Below, in pieces: positions 14,490 to 25,559 of a stretch of 64,000 nt of DNA; the first letter of the stretch is position 1, and each line of letters opens with the position of its first letter. The notes beneath the pieces were generated by a model. That model was not told the DNA's origin, ran no database searches, and worked only from the letters and a program-made list of their open reading frames with translations. The translations under genes and the position numbers were made by a program. The DNA comes from Photobacterium sp. GJ3 (GTDB lineage Bacteria; Pseudomonadota; Gammaproteobacteria; Enterobacterales; Vibrionaceae). The stretch covers positions 2,790,001-2,854,000 of the forward strand of contig NZ_CP073578.1 of assembly GCF_018199995.1 (NCBI RefSeq), given 5' to 3'.

Positions 14490-16715
14490 TCAGTGAAGCC
14501 GTCTGGCTTCAAAGACATCCTTCACCTGTTCCAGACGGAGCAGTAACCGGCCCAGACTATCGAGATCCGTCAGTTCGATTTCAAAGTCCATGATGGACAT
14601 CTGTTTTTTGAAATCAATCCGGCTTTTCACCCCGGCCACCTTCACTTTTTCGTTGTGCATGGTGTTGGTGAGATCTTTAATCAGACCATTCCGCTCGGAG
14701 GCTGTGACCCGCACGGTCAGCGCATAACGTCCGGCAAAGCTGCCGCCCCAGACGGTGTGAATTATCCGCTGCGGTGCCACATGACGCAGCTCTTCAAGCT
14801 GCTCACAATCGCTTCTGTGCACTGAAATGCCGCGCCCCTGGGTGACAAACCCGACGATATCATCCCCCGGGATCGGCTGGCAGCAACGCGCCAGGTGAGT
14901 CATCAGGTTATCGACCCCTTCCACCACCACGGCATCCCGCTGTGGCTTTTTCTGGCTGCTTTTGGTGCTGGCTTCCGTCAGACGTTCCAGCAACTGCTGA
15001 TCTTCTTCTTCCGCTGTCGGCTTGTTCACCAGCGCATTAATATGGTTGATCACCTGATTGATGCGCAAATCACCGCTGCCAATCCCGGCAAAGAGCTCAT
15101 CCGTGGAGTTCACGTTGAATCGCTTCAGGGCATAGGCTTCAGCATCTTTCATGGTCGCGCCGATCTTCTGCAGTTCCTGCTCCAGAATTTCCCGGCCAGC
15201 AGCGATGTTTTTATCCCGGTCCTGTTTACGGAACCAGGCATGCACTTTGGCCCGCGCCCGGCTGGAATTCACAAAGCCTAAATTCGGATTGAGCCAGTCC
15301 CGGGACGGATTCGGCTCTTTCTGCGTGATGATTTCGACCTGATCGCCCATGTGCAGCTGATAAGTGAAGGGAACGATTCGGCCTTCCACTTTGGCGCCAA
15401 TACAACGGTGTCCGACCTCGGAGTGAATATGGTAGGCGAAATCCAGCGGCGTGGCATTCAGTGGCAAATCCACCACATCGCCTTTTGGCGTGAACGCATA
15501 GACACGATCATCAAAGACCTGACTGCGCAGCTCTTCGAGCATTTCGCCCGAGTCGGACATTTCTTCCTGCCAGGCCAGCAGTTTACGCAGCCAGTTAATT
15601 TTCTCGTCGTAGGCTGAATGAGCGCCGGAAGAGGTCCCGGATTCTTTGTATTTCCAGTGCGCCGCCACCCCCAGCTCCGACTCTTCATGCATCTGCTTGG
15701 TCCGGATTTGAATCTCAATCGTTTTTCCTTCCGGGCCAATCACCACAGTATGGATCGACTGATATCCATTGGGCTTGGGGTTGGCAACATAGTCGTCAAA
15801 TTCTTTCGGCAGATGGCGATACTTGGTATGCACCACCCCGAGCGCTGCATAGCAGTCTTGCAACTGGTCTGCGATAATCCGCACGGCACGCACGTCAAAC
15901 AGCTCATCAAATGCCAGGCTCTTCTTTTGCATCTTGCGCCAGATGCTGTAGATATGCTTCGGACGGCCATGCACCTCGGCTTTGATATGCGAGGCTTTCA
16001 TCGACTCGTCCAGATCGGCGACGAAACGATCAATGTACTGTTCCCGGTCGATGCGGCGTTCCGCCAGCTGTTTGGCAATCTGCTTGTAGGTTTCCGGGTG
16101 CTTGTAGCGGAAAGCGTAATCTTCGATTTCCCACTTGAGCTGACCAATCCCCAGACGATTCGCCAGCGGCGCGTAAATGTTGGCACATTCCCGTGCAGCA
16201 GCACGGCGCACGGCATCCGGCTCATCCTTCACTTCGCGCAGATGACAGATCCGCTCCGCCAGCTTGATGACCACACAACGGAAATCATCCACCATGGACA
16301 ACAGCATCCGGCGGATATTATCGACCTGAGCCGACTGCGCCGCCCCTTCTTTGATAGCATTCAGCTGGCTGATCGCAGCCATCTGCTTAACGCCTTTGAC
16401 CAGTTGCAAAGTGTGCTGGCCGTACTCTTCTTTGATCTCGTCGCTTTTGTACAGCCCGGCTTCGACCAGCGGGAACAGCAAGGCTGCCACCAGCGTATCG
16501 GCATCCATGCTGAGCATCACCAGAATTTCGACCATTTCCCGGCCACGCCATAACAGCTGACCGGTGGCTTCTTTCTTGTCCAGATGCGCTTCACAACGCT
16601 GATAGGTCTGGATCAGACGGTTCGAGGTCGTAATGTCCTGCAATAAACTCTCTGCCCAGGGTTCCAATTCAAATGTAGCGTTTTCCTTTAGATGCGCACC
16701 GCGAACTGCGACCAT
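14490..16715 (-). CDS. relA: GTP pyrophosphokinase RelA
   Basis: RelA makes (p)ppGpp on stalled ribosomes during amino acid starvation. The 741-residue protein has an N-terminal pseudo-hydrolase domain in which the HD metal motif is replaced (AALLFPLVEAG), marking it as the synthesis-only RelA rather than SpoT. The synthetase domain follows (YQSIHTVVIGPEGKTIEIQI, about residues 330-350), then TGS (RVYAFTPKGDVVDLP), the helical and zinc-finger segments (HLARCCQPIPGDDIVGF), and a C-terminal ACT domain. It sits between rlmD and mazG in the standard order. Confidence 0.97.
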   Translation of the reverse strand: MVAVRGAHLKENATFELEPWAESLLQDITTSNRLIQTYQRCEAHLDKKEATGQLLWRGREMVEILVMLSMDADTLVAALLFPLVEAGLYKSDEIKEEYGQHTLQLVKGVKQMAAISQLNAIKEGAAQSAQVDNIRRMLLSMVDDFRCVVIKLAERICHLREVKDEPDAVRRAAARECANIYAPLANRLGIGQLKWEIEDYAFRYKHPETYKQIAKQLAERRIDREQYIDRFVADLDESMKASHIKAEVHGRPKHIYSIWRKMQKKSLAFDELFDVRAVRIIADQLQDCYAALGVVHTKYRHLPKEFDDYVANPKPNGYQSIHTVVIGPEGKTIEIQIRTKQMHEESELGVAAHWKYKESGTSSGAHSAYDEKINWLRKLLAWQEEMSDSGEMLEELRSQVFDDRVYAFTPKGDVVDLPLNATPLDFAYHIHSEVGHRCIGAKVEGRIVPFTYQLHMGDQVEIITQKEPNPSRDWLNPNLGFVNSSRARAKVHAWFRKQDRDKNIAAGREILEQELQKIGATMKDAEAYALKRFNVNSTDELFAGIGSGDLRINQVINHINALVNKPTAEEEDQQLLERLTEASTKSSQKKPQRDAVVVEGVDNLMTHLARCCQPIPGDDIVGFVTQGRGISVHRSDCEQLEELRHVAPQRIIHTVWGGSFAGRYALTVRVTASERNGLIKDLTNTMHNEKVKVAGVKSRIDFKKQMSIMDFEIELTDLDSLGRLLLRLEQVKDVFEARRLH

Positions 16716-16779
16716 GATTCTGTCCTGTATTTCTTAATTACGGATGGCAGCCTGTTCCCGACAAGGCAGTGCCCGACAC

Positions 16780-18117
16780 TCAGGCTCGGGTAAACAGCGC
16801 CATTGATTCCAAATGTCCGGTATGGGGAAACATATCCAGCATTCCCAGCCGTTGCAACTGATAGCCCTGTTGCAGCAGCACCTGACTGTCCCGCGCCAGC
16901 GTTGCCGGATTGCAGGACACGTATAAAATCCGGCTCGGTGACAACGCTGCCACCTGAGCCATCACCCCTGCAGCACCGGCTCGGGCCGGATCGAGCAGGA
17001 CTTTATCAAACCCTTCTTTGGCCCAGCTGAACGACGCAATCCCGTCTTCCAGATTGCCCTGATAAAAAGCAGCATTGGTGAGCTGATTGCGGGCTGCATT
17101 CTCACTGGCCCGTTGTACCATGGGTTCGACCCCTTCCACCCCAACCACTTCCCGGGCGCTTGCCGCCAGTGGCAAACTGAAATTCCCCAGGCCACAAAAC
17201 AAATCCAGCACCCGGTCTTCCGGCTGAATGTCCAGCCATGATAAGGCCTGTGCCACCATCTGTTCGTTCACCAGACGATTGACCTGAATAAAGTCTTTCG
17301 GAGAAAAATTCAGCTTCATCCCTTCGACTTCGTAATAGGGGGCTTCACCGCTGATCTGCACCCATTGCTCGGTATCCGGCGCCAGAAAGAGCATAACATG
17401 ATGCTTGTCAGCAAATTGCTGAATTTGCGTCATATCCGGGTCAGAAAACGGCTTGATATGACGAATAAGTACCACAGGCCCGTTGTCCGCTTCGACCAGT
17501 TCAACATGCCCTAAGTTCCGTCGTCCCTGCAACCGGCTCAATAATTCACGCAACGGTAACAAGAGTGCGTTCAGTGGCCGTGCCAGCACCGGACAATCGG
17601 TAATATCGACGATCGCTTTGCTCTGCTCCTTGCGGAAACCAAACGTCAGCGTCTTCTCCGATTCGATTTTCAGACTAAAGCGCGCACTGCGCCGATACTG
17701 CCAGGATTCGCCGGTGACCGGCTGATCCTGCGTCAACACATCTGCTGTTGCCGTTTCACCAGCCAGCGCAAATTTCGTGATCAATTCTCCCAGAGACTGC
17801 TGCTTGGCGGCAATCTGGGCAGAATGAGAGAGGTGTTGCAAGTTACAGCCACCACACTGGTCATAAACCGGACACTGCGGTGTAATGCGTTCCGGGCTGT
17901 CCGATAAACGCTTGATGACTTTGGCTCTGGCATACTGCTTTTTACTTTCAGTCAGTTGCACCAGCGCACGTTCATCGGGGAGCAATCCGGGGATGAACAC
18001 AGGTTTGCGGTCAAGATGGGCAATGCCTGCACCCATGTGGTCCAGACGGGTCACCGTCACCTCTTTATGTTTGGTGTCGCTGACAGTTCGTTTCGTCGGC
18101 TTAAAAAAGCGTGCCAT
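16780..18117 (-). CDS. rlmD: 23S rRNA (uracil-1939-C5)-methyltransferase RlmD
   Basis: RlmD (RumA) methylates U1939 of 23S rRNA using S-adenosylmethionine. The 445-residue product has an N-terminal TRAM domain, the iron-sulfur cysteine cluster (CPVYDQCGGCNLQHL plus a later DCPVL), the SAM motif VLDLFCGLGNFSLPLA, and the catalytic cysteine motif LYVSCNPATLARD near the C-terminus. The start at 18117 (MARFFKP) is preferred over an upstream ATG at 18153 because it matches the family N-terminus. It is divergent from barA. Confidence 0.94.
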   Translation of the reverse strand: MARFFKPTKRTVSDTKHKEVTVTRLDHMGAGIAHLDRKPVFIPGLLPDERALVQLTESKKQYARAKVIKRLSDSPERITPQCPVYDQCGGCNLQHLSHSAQIAAKQQSLGELITKFALAGETATADVLTQDQPVTGESWQYRRSARFSLKIESEKTLTFGFRKEQSKAIVDITDCPVLARPLNALLLPLRELLSRLQGRRNLGHVELVEADNGPVVLIRHIKPFSDPDMTQIQQFADKHHVMLFLAPDTEQWVQISGEAPYYEVEGMKLNFSPKDFIQVNRLVNEQMVAQALSWLDIQPEDRVLDLFCGLGNFSLPLAASAREVVGVEGVEPMVQRASENAARNQLTNAAFYQGNLEDGIASFSWAKEGFDKVLLDPARAGAAGVMAQVAALSPSRILYVSCNPATLARDSQVLLQQGYQLQRLGMLDMFPHTGHLESMALFTRA

Positions 18118-18273
18118 AATGTTGTAACTCACGGTGTTTTGTCGCCTTTTCAAGGCGATGCCATAGCAACATCAATTGTCGCTACGGTAAAGATTCATTA
18201 AGCTAGGGGCTGGCGCACCAAAGCGTGGCCAGCAAAGACAGCAATTCTCCCACAGAATCGAATTCTTGTAACC

Positions 18274-21044
18274 ATGACCAAATACGGACTTCGCGCCCGG
18301 GTTTTCACCCTGACATTAGCACCAACCCTGATCATCGGCCTGCTCTTGAGCGCTTTTTTACCCTGAGCCGCTACCGGGATCTGGAACAGCAACTGGTCGA
18401 AACCGGCACCAGCATTATTGAACCGCTGGCGATCGCCACTGAATACGGGATGGCGGATCATAACCGCGAGGCTGTCCGCCGGATCATCAGCTATGCCCAT
18501 CGCAAGCATTCCGATATCGTGCGCAGCATTGCCGTGTTCGACAGCAATAATGAGCTTTTCGTCACCTCAAATTTCCACCGGAATTTTGAAGCCCTGATGT
18601 TTCCGGATGACCGGCAGATCCCCTTTTTGCCAGAGATCGTGATCCATGACAGCACCATGATCATGCGGGCGCCGATTCTGACCGAAGCACAGCAAAGTAA
18701 TCTGTCTGCCCCCGGATTTCAGGCCAAAGCGCTGGGCTATATCGCCATCGAAATGGACATGAGTCCGTTGCGCCTGCAGCAATATCAGGAAGTTTTTACC
18801 GCACTGATGGTGTTGTTGCTGGGGCTCATCCTTTCCGGTCTCTTTGCTTACCGGCTGATGCGGGATGTCACCCGCCCGATTTCACACATGATCAGTGTAG
18901 TGGACCGAATACGGCGCGGGCACCTGGATATCCGAATTGAGGGAGAATTGCTGGGCGAACTGGATAACCTGAAAAACGGTATCAATGCCATGGCCATTTC
19001 GTTGTCCGACTATCATATTGAAATGCAACAAAGCATTGATCAGGCGACGTCCGACTTACGTGAGACTTTAGAACAGCTGGAAATCCAGAACGTAGAACTG
19101 GATATCGCCAAGAAGCGGGCTCAGGAAGCCGCTAGAGTGAAGTCTGAGTTTCTGGCCAATATGTCCCACGAACTGCGTACCCCACTGAACGGCGTCATTG
19201 GCTTTACCCGCCAGATGCTGAAAACCCGCCTCAGTGCCAGCCAGCATGATTACCTGCTGACAATTGAAAAGTCGGCCAATAACCTGCTGACCATCATCAA
19301 CGATATCCTCGACTTCTCTAAACTGGAAGCCGGGAAGCTGCTGCTGGAAAACATTCCGTTCGACTTTACTGATTCGCTCGATGAAGTGATGCGCCTGCTG
19401 GCCCCCAGCGCGCACGAAAAAGGGCTGGAACTCACCCTGCGTGTCGACCAGCGCATTCCAACCGGCCTGATTGGTGATCCGTTACGAATCCAGCAGGTGC
19501 TGACCAATCTCATCGGGAATTCGGTGAAATTTACTGAGCGGGGCAACATTGATATTGCCGTGGAGCTCAAAGCCGATCGCGACGAGAATCTGGAGCTGCA
19601 ATTCATGGTGCGCGATACCGGGATCGGAATTTCCGAACGTCAGCAGGCTCAGCTGTTCCAAGCCTTCAGTCAGGCAGATGCCAGTATTTCACGCCGTTAC
19701 GGCGGTACCGGACTGGGTCTGGTCATCACCCAAAAACTGGTGACCCAGATGGGTGGCGAAATCAGCCTGACCAGCCGGTTACATCAGGGCTCGACCTTCT
19801 GGTTTACCCTGCGGCTGAACAAAACCGATCTGCCGGTTTCCCAGCCAATCGATACCAGCGATCTGCAGGGTCGTCACCTGCTCCTGATCGAGCCGAATCT
19901 TCAGGCTGCGAATGTCCTGCAGCAACGCTTACTGCATGCCGGGCTGGATGTGACCTACCGGGCTGATATGCCGGAAGATGATGTGGAACATCACGATTTC
20001 GCCCTGCTCTGCCTGTCGCCGGGAGAACAGCCACCGCTGGCCACGATTCTGGATATGGTTTTCAAAGCCGAGCAACTGGCGGACAAAGTTCTGGTGTGCC
20101 TGCCCACCACAGAGCTGGCCCTGTCGGAACGACTACTCAATGCGGGGGTGATCGCCTGTCTGGGTAAGCCACTGGCACAGCGCAAACTCTTTGATGCCCT
20201 GATTGGGCAACCGGATCAGCTGGAAGAACCGGAACCATTACCTCTACCATCCCCAACGGACGATCTGCTGCCGCTGACCGTCATGGCGGTGGATGACAAC
20301 CCAGCCAACCTGAAACTGATTGCGGCACTGCTCAGTGAACGGGTGGAAACCGTGATCACCGCTACCGGCGGCCGCAAAGCGGTCGAGTACGCCCAGCAGA
20401 AAGCCTTTGATTTGATTTTCATGGATATTCAGATGCCGGAAATGGATGGCGTCAGCGCCTGTCAGGCCATTCACGAAACCGATCTGAATCACCACACACC
20501 CGTGATTGCGGTCACCGCACATGCAATGGCTGGCGAACGTGAGCGCTTACTACGGGCCGGAATGGATGATTACCTGACCAAGCCGATTGAAGAACAAATT
20601 CTGCAGCAGATGCTGGCCAAATGGATCCCGCAGCAGCACAGCACAGCGTCATCCCCGGAACTGGCAGAGCCAGTCATCTCTGCCATCCAGCCTGAACCTG
20701 CCAACCCGAATGTCAGCTGGGACTGGGATCTGGCACTCAAGCAAGCCGCAGGAAAAGAAGATCTGGCCCGGGATATGCTGCAGATGCTGCTCGACTTCAT
20801 GCCCGAGGTCGAGATGCTGGTGAATGAAGTGCTGGACGGGAATGAATTCGACCTGTGGCCTTCTATTCACAAACTGCACGGCAGCTGTGCCTACAGTGGT
20901 GTTCCCCGACTCAAGAACCTTTGCTACACGCTGGAAACCCAACTCAAAGCCGGGGCTTCTGTCTCGGATCTGGAGCCGGAACTGTTCGAGCTGATTGATG
21001 AAATGAACAATGTCGTCAAATCATCACAAGCCTACCGCCAGTAA
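18274..21044 (+). CDS. barA: Hybrid sensor histidine kinase BarA, 5' end frameshifted
   Basis: BarA senses short-chain carboxylates and phosphorylates UvrY/VarA, feeding the Csr system. The gene opens at ATG 18274 with the BarA N-terminus MTKYGLRARVFTLTLAPTL. After a run of six T (18354-18359) the frame hits TGA at 18361. One extra base there would restore AFFTLSRYRDLEQQL and a 923-residue protein (E. coli 918). The rest is intact: second membrane helix and HAMP (about 18790-18990), histidine kinase SHELRTPLNG, ATPase DTGIGI and GGTGLGL, receiver with phosphoacceptor MDIQMPEMDG, and a C-terminal HPt domain with HKLHGSCAY. The break may be a sequencing error; an alternative in-frame start at 18225 would lose the first membrane helix. 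Confidence 0.85.
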
Positions 21045-21063
21045 TGAGCGGCATCTCAATCGC

Positions 21064-21092
21064 AAAAAGGCCAGACAGTTGTCTGGCCTTTT
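21064..21092. terminator. Bidirectional terminator between barA and acpS
   Basis: AAAAGGCCAGAC-agtt-GTCTGGCCTTTT is a near-perfect stem with A and T flanks on both sides, between convergent genes. It ends both barA and the long operon finishing with acpS. Confidence 0.85.
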
Positions 21093-21121
21093 GTGTTTGT
21101 GACGGTAAAAATAAAATCTGG

Positions 21122-21505
21122 TTAAGCCGTTTCCAGAATCACCGTCGCAACCGCATAGTGCTTTTCATCTGCAATGGTGAGATGAACATGAGACACCGCC
21201 ATTTGCCCAGCCAGCTCAGCCGCCTTACCACTTAACGCAAGCTCAGGCTTCCCCAGAGCATTGTTGGCGATGGTAAAATCCTGAAAAGACACACCACAGG
21301 CAATGCCAGTCCCTAACGCTTTTGCAGCTGCTTCTTTGGCAGCAAAACGTTTGGCCAGATAACGCCCCGCCTGTTTGTGCTGGCTGAAAATCACCAGCTC
21401 ATCCGGGCTGAGTACCCGTCGTGCGAACGCTTCTCCGCTCCGGGTCAGCACTTGTTCCACACGGGCAATTTCTGCGATATCTGTTCCCAGACCGACAATC
21501 GCCAT
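21122..21505 (-). CDS. acpS: Holo-[acyl-carrier-protein] synthase
   Basis: AcpS transfers the phosphopantetheine arm from CoA to acyl carrier protein. The 127-residue product has the metal-binding N-terminus [13 protein letters not shown] and the family signature [21 protein letters not shown]. Its ATG (21505) shares a base with the stop codon of pdxJ, as in E. coli, where pdxJ-acpS are cotranscribed. Confidence 0.96.
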   Translation of the reverse strand: MAIVGLGTDIAEIARVEQVLTRSGEAFARRVLSPDELVIFSQHKQAGRYLAKRFAAKEAAAKALGTGIACGVSFQDFTIANNALGKPELALSGKAAELAGQMAVSHVHLTIADEKHYAVATVILETA

Positions 21506-22236
21506 TACCAGCGCGCTTCCAGCATCACTGCTTTCATATCGGCAACAGCTTTGTGCAAGCCGTCAAACACGGCACGACCGACAATCGCGTGGCCGATATT
21601 CAGCTCGTAGATTTCCGGCAGGGCCGCGATCGGCTTCACGTTGTGATAGGTCAGGCCGTGGCCCGCATTCACTTTGATGCCCTGGTCGCTGGCATAGCTA
21701 GCAGCAGCCGCGATTTTCTTCAGCTCAGCCTGTTGTTCGCTTTCTGAGGTCGCATCGGCGTAGTGACCGGTATGCAGCTCAATGTAAGGGGCACCACAGG
21801 CCACTGCGGCATCAATCTGCGCACGGTCAGCATCAATGAACAGGGACACCAGAATGCCCGCTGCAGACAGCTTTTCGGTCGCTGATTTCACTTTGTCCAG
21901 CTGACCCACCACATCCAGGCCGCCTTCTGTGGTCAGTTCTTCACGTTTTTCAGGAACCAGGCAAACAAACTCAGGTTTGGTGTCCAGTGCAATCTGAACC
22001 ATTTCTTCTGTCACCGCCATTTCCAGATTCATCCGGGTCTGAATGGTTTCCCGCAGGATCCGAACATCCCGATCCGTAATGTGACGGCGATCTTCGCGTA
22101 AATGAATGGTAATACCATCGGCGCCTGCGCGTTCTGCCACTTCCGCCGCATGCACAGGATCCGGGTAACGTGTACCGCGAGCATTTCGTAAGGTGGCAAC
22201 GTGGTCAATGTTCACGCCGAGCAGTATATTCTTCAT
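21505..22236 (-). CDS. pdxJ: Pyridoxine 5'-phosphate synthase
   Basis: PdxJ condenses 3-amino-2-oxopropyl phosphate and deoxyxylulose 5-phosphate into pyridoxine phosphate, the last ring-forming step of vitamin B6 synthesis. The 243-residue barrel protein starts [18 protein letters not shown] and has the segments [31 protein letters not shown] and [11 protein letters not shown]. It overlaps recO by four bases (ATGA). Confidence 0.97.
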   Translation of the reverse strand: MKNILLGVNIDHVATLRNARGTRYPDPVHAAEVAERAGADGITIHLREDRRHITDRDVRILRETIQTRMNLEMAVTEEMVQIALDTKPEFVCLVPEKREELTTEGGLDVVGQLDKVKSATEKLSAAGILVSLFIDADRAQIDAAVACGAPYIELHTGHYADATSESEQQAELKKIAAAASYASDQGIKVNAGHGLTYHNVKPIAALPEIYELNIGHAIVGRAVFDGLHKAVADMKAVMLEARW

Positions 22237-22943
22237 GTAGCGGTACTCCTTCCTCTAGGGACAAATAATTCCCTGCTTTTTAATGGTTTGCTGCCAAGAT
22301 ACGGCTTCAGGGCCATCCGTGTAAAGCGCTTTGCTGCCCTGAGCTGATCCTGAGTTTCAAAACGTCGGGCCGCAATGGCTTTCAATTGCAGCCCGGTAAA
22401 CGTGAGCTGACCGGCAACGACAGAAGCAATAAAGCCCCGCTGCTCACGATAGTTGTAAGTCATGACATCATCAACTGGCAATCCGCTGCCCGCGCAATGC
22501 AGAAAGTCGACCCCGTAACCGAGATGATCAAGCAATGCCAGCTCAAAACGACGCAATGCAGGTTCCGGATTCTCGGCCTGTGCCAGTTCTCGCAAGGCAT
22601 TGAGATAATCCAGAAACAGCGCCGGATAAGGGGTCTGAGCTTCCAGCACCCGCGCCAGAATTTCATTCACATACAGAGCGGAATAGAGAATGTAACTGCG
22701 CATGGGCAGCCCGATACTGATCGGTTCAGCCTGAGTCAGTACCGGCATACTGCCACGACCTGACCATTTCATGAAAAGCGGGGTAAAAGGTTGAAGCGCT
22801 CCTTTCAGATTGGAGCGCTTGCGGCGGGCACCTTTGGCGAGCAAGCTGATGCGTCCGGTTTCTTCACTGAAGACATCCAGAATCAGACTCGTCTCGCTGT
22901 AGGGACGAGAGTGCAGTACAAAGCAGCGCTGCAACCCTTCCAT
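22233..22943 (-). CDS. recO: DNA repair protein RecO
   Basis: RecO helps load RecA on SSB-coated DNA in the RecFOR pathway. The 236-residue product has the N-terminal OB-fold typical of the family ([21 protein letters not shown], then LLAKGARR and LQPFTPL) and the C-terminal helical domain. It lies in the rnc-era-recO-pdxJ-acpS operon, 8 bases after era. Confidence 0.95.
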   Translation of the reverse strand: MEGLQRCFVLHSRPYSETSLILDVFSEETGRISLLAKGARRKRSNLKGALQPFTPLFMKWSGRGSMPVLTQAEPISIGLPMRSYILYSALYVNEILARVLEAQTPYPALFLDYLNALRELAQAENPEPALRRFELALLDHLGYGVDFLHCAGSGLPVDDVMTYNYREQRGFIASVVAGQLTFTGLQLKAIAARRFETQDQLRAAKRFTRMALKPYLGSKPLKSRELFVPRGRSTAT

Positions 22944-22951
22944 CGCTGCCC

Positions 22952-23857
22952 TTAGAGATCGTCGATATAGCCAAGACTGCGCAGGGCGCGCTCGTCATCT
23001 GCCCAGCCGGATTTCACTTTCACCCAAAGCTCAAGGTAGACCTTGCGCTCGAAAAGCTCTTCCATATCCAGACGGGCCTCACGGCCAATGGTTTTGATTT
23101 TATCGCCACCTTTACCGATGACCATTTTCTTCTGACCTTTGCGTTCAACCAGAATCAGGCCATTGATATCAAAGCCATCCGTATCCGGGTTGTAATCAAA
23201 TCGCTCGATTTCCACCGTCACAGAATAAGGTAGCTCTTCACCGGTAAAGCGCATCAGCTTTTCACGGATAATCTCAGAAGCCATGAACCGCTGGGAACGG
23301 TCGGTCACATACTCTTCCGGGAAGTAGTACTCACCTTCCGGCAGGCTGTCACGAACAATTTTTTCAACCACGTCAACGCCTGAACCGTGCTTAGCAGCAA
23401 TCGGTACAATGGCTTTGAAATCCATCTTTTTCGCGAGCTCTTCCATATGCGGGAAGAGATCATATTTCATTTTGACGTTGTCGACCTTGTTGACCACCAG
23501 CACCGTTGGCAGGCCACTTTTCGCCAGCTTGTTGAGCACCATTTCATCATCAGGTGTCCACTGGGTGCCGTCGACCAGAAAGAGTACCAGTTCAACATCG
23601 GTCAGTGAGCTGCTTGCGGCACGGTTCATCAAGCGGTTGATGGTCCGTTTTTCCTCAATGTGCAGCCCGGGCGTATCCACATACACCGCCTGATAGCCGT
23701 CTCGGGTGTCTACACCCATAATCCGGTGACGCGTCGTCTGCGGTTTACGCGAGGTAATCGACAGTTTCTGTCCTACCAGACGGTTCAACAGCGTGGATTT
23801 GCCGACATTCGGACGGCCAACGATGGCAATAAAGCCACAATGTGTTTTCTCTGTCAT
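22952..23857 (-). CDS. era: GTPase Era
   Basis: Era binds the 3' end of 16S rRNA and acts in 30S subunit maturation. The 301-residue protein has GTPase motifs G1 (GRPNVGKST), G3 (DTPGLH) and G4 (NKVD), and a C-terminal KH RNA-binding domain with [13 protein letters not shown]. It overlaps the end of rnc by four bases, and together with rnc forms the ribosome-processing pair of this operon. Confidence 0.98.
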   Translation of the reverse strand: MTEKTHCGFIAIVGRPNVGKSTLLNRLVGQKLSITSRKPQTTRHRIMGVDTRDGYQAVYVDTPGLHIEEKRTINRLMNRAASSSLTDVELVLFLVDGTQWTPDDEMVLNKLAKSGLPTVLVVNKVDNVKMKYDLFPHMEELAKKMDFKAIVPIAAKHGSGVDVVEKIVRDSLPEGEYYFPEEYVTDRSQRFMASEIIREKLMRFTGEELPYSVTVEIERFDYNPDTDGFDINGLILVERKGQKKMVIGKGGDKIKTIGREARLDMEELFERKVYLELWVKVKSGWADDERALRSLGYIDDL

Positions 23858-24528
23858 GATTCTAACTGCTTCAATGCCAGTTCTGCTGCAGCCTGCTCAG
23901 CCTTGCGCCGACTACCGCCTTTACCGATCACAGGCTTTTCCAGGCCTGTTACTTCGCACTGTACAGTGAATTCCTGATTATGTGCTTCACCCTGTACCTT
24001 AGTTACAGTATACGCAGGCAGCGGCAAACGGCGCCCCTGAAGACATTCCTGTAAACGGGTTTTCGGGTCTTTCTGGTTAATGCCAGGTTTGATTGTTTCC
24101 AGTCGGCTCTGATACCAGCTCAGCACAATGTGGCGAACATGCTCAATATCACTGTCCTGATAAATCGCGCCAATAATCGCTTCCACGCAGTCGGCCAGAA
24201 TCGAGTCCCGACGGTAACCGCCGCTTTTCAGTTCACCCGGCCCCAGCAGCAGGTGATCGCCCAGCTCAAATTCCCGGCCCAGCTCAGCCAGGGTTTTGCC
24301 GCGGACCAGCGTTGCACGCATCCGGCTCATGTCGCCCTCATCCACTTTCGGGAAGCGGTGATAGAGATCATCAGCAATCACAAAACTCAAAATGGAGTCA
24401 CCCAGAAACTCCAGACGCTCATTATGCGTCCCGTTGGCGCTACGATGCGTCAGCGCCAGGGTGAGTAATTCACTGTTATTAAATTCATGCCCCAGCTTAC
24501 GCTGAAGTCTTTGTACAGGAGATGTCAT
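23854..24528 (-). CDS. rnc: Ribonuclease III
   Basis: RNase III cuts double-stranded RNA, including rRNA precursors and structured mRNAs. The 224-residue product has the catalytic signature [16 protein letters not shown], the second acidic site [13 protein letters not shown], and a C-terminal double-stranded RNA-binding domain ending [18 protein letters not shown]. It follows lepB by 10 bases. Confidence 0.98.
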   Translation of the reverse strand: MTSPVQRLQRKLGHEFNNSELLTLALTHRSANGTHNERLEFLGDSILSFVIADDLYHRFPKVDEGDMSRMRATLVRGKTLAELGREFELGDHLLLGPGELKSGGYRRDSILADCVEAIIGAIYQDSDIEHVRHIVLSWYQSRLETIKPGINQKDPKTRLQECLQGRRLPLPAYTVTKVQGEAHNQEFTVQCEVTGLEKPVIGKGGSRRKAEQAAAELALKQLES

Positions 24529-24538
24529 TTTTTCCCGA

Positions 24539-25444
24539 TCAGTCTATGCCACCGATGCGGTTCAACCGCACACCGGTAGGAATAAAAGATGGAAGTACGC
24601 TGTCCGCACTTCGTTCAAATTCAAAGCTGATCCAGATCCCGACCGCCTTGCCAACGAGATTCGCTTCCGGTACAAACCCCCAGTAACGGCTGTCTGCACT
24701 GTTGTCACGGTTATCTCCCATCACAAAATACTGTCCTGCCGGCACCACCCACTCTTTTCGTCCCTCAAAGGAATTGTAGCGGTATCTTCGGGTCTGATTT
24801 GGCTGGTTGATATTGACAAGCACATCATGCGACACCTGACCCAAATCTTCCGTAAACTGAATCAGTTCCTGACCCGGCTCAGAGAAGAGGCTTGGTTGCT
24901 CGTTCGTCTGTGGCACAGGCTCACATTCACGGCCACCTCTCGGAATCACGCACAACTTCTTGTTGTTATCGTACCTGACCGTATCGCCGGGAAGGCCGAT
25001 CACACGTTTGATGTAATCAATATTCGGTTGCGGTGGAAATTTAAAAACCACAATGTCGCCACGCTCTGGCTCACCCGTTTCGACCAGCTTATGGCGAAAC
25101 ACGGGATCACGCAGGCCGTATGCATACTTTTCAACCAGAATAAAATCACCGACCAGCAGTGTTGGCATCATCGATCCGGATGGGATCTGGAACGGCTCAT
25201 AGATAAATGAGCGAAACACCATGATGATTGCAATCACCGGGAACATCGAACTGGTAGATTCTACCCAGCCCGGTTGGGGCGCAACAGCTGCCAGTGTTTT
25301 TTCATCAACCTGCCCGCCGGCATTGGCCGCTGCAGCATCAATTTTAAGTTGACGCTTTGGCGCCCAAACGAATCGGTCCAGTGCCCAGATAATCCCGGTC
25401 ACCAGTGTGGCCAGCACCAGAATGAGTGAAAACAGATTTGCCAT
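24539..25444 (-). CDS. lepB: Signal peptidase I
   Basis: LepB removes signal peptides from exported proteins at the periplasmic face of the inner membrane. The 301-residue product has two N-terminal membrane helices (about residues 1-22 and 66-82), the catalytic serine in SGSMMPTL (Ser91), the catalytic lysine in [12 protein letters not shown], and the box [17 protein letters not shown]. The start at 25444 (MANLFSL) has AGGA seven bases upstream and is preferred to an ATG at 25501. Confidence 0.96.
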   Translation of the reverse strand: MANLFSLILVLATLVTGIIWALDRFVWAPKRQLKIDAAAANAGGQVDEKTLAAVAPQPGWVESTSSMFPVIAIIMVFRSFIYEPFQIPSGSMMPTLLVGDFILVEKYAYGLRDPVFRHKLVETGEPERGDIVVFKFPPQPNIDYIKRVIGLPGDTVRYDNNKKLCVIPRGGRECEPVPQTNEQPSLFSEPGQELIQFTEDLGQVSHDVLVNINQPNQTRRYRYNSFEGRKEWVVPAGQYFVMGDNRDNSADSRYWGFVPEANLVGKAVGIWISFEFERSADSVLPSFIPTGVRLNRIGGID

Positions 25445-25522
25445 TGCTGTTCCTAATGTCCCTATGATGAATATTTCATGGTGAACCGGATCTGCTTCCA
25501 AAAAATTCCACAGATCCTAACC

Positions 25523-25546
25523 ATTCCGCCGCAGGACTGCGGCGGA
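25523..25546 (-). other. Intercistronic hairpin between lepA and lepB
   Basis: TTCCGCCGCA and TGCGGCGGAA form a perfect 10-base-pair stem with a 4-base loop, 13 bases after the lepA stop. No T run follows, so it is more likely an mRNA stability or processing element than a full terminator. Confidence 0.6.
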
Positions 25547-25559
25547 AGGTTGACTCAAG

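Noticed and set aside
13504..14496. Plus-strand open frame opposite mazG (330 codons)
   Set aside because: Shadow of mazG; rich in Phe and His from reverse-complemented Glu/Lys codons, and no domain is visible.
15618..16553. Plus-strand open frame opposite relA (311 codons)
   Set aside because: Antisense shadow of relA without motifs or ribosome site.
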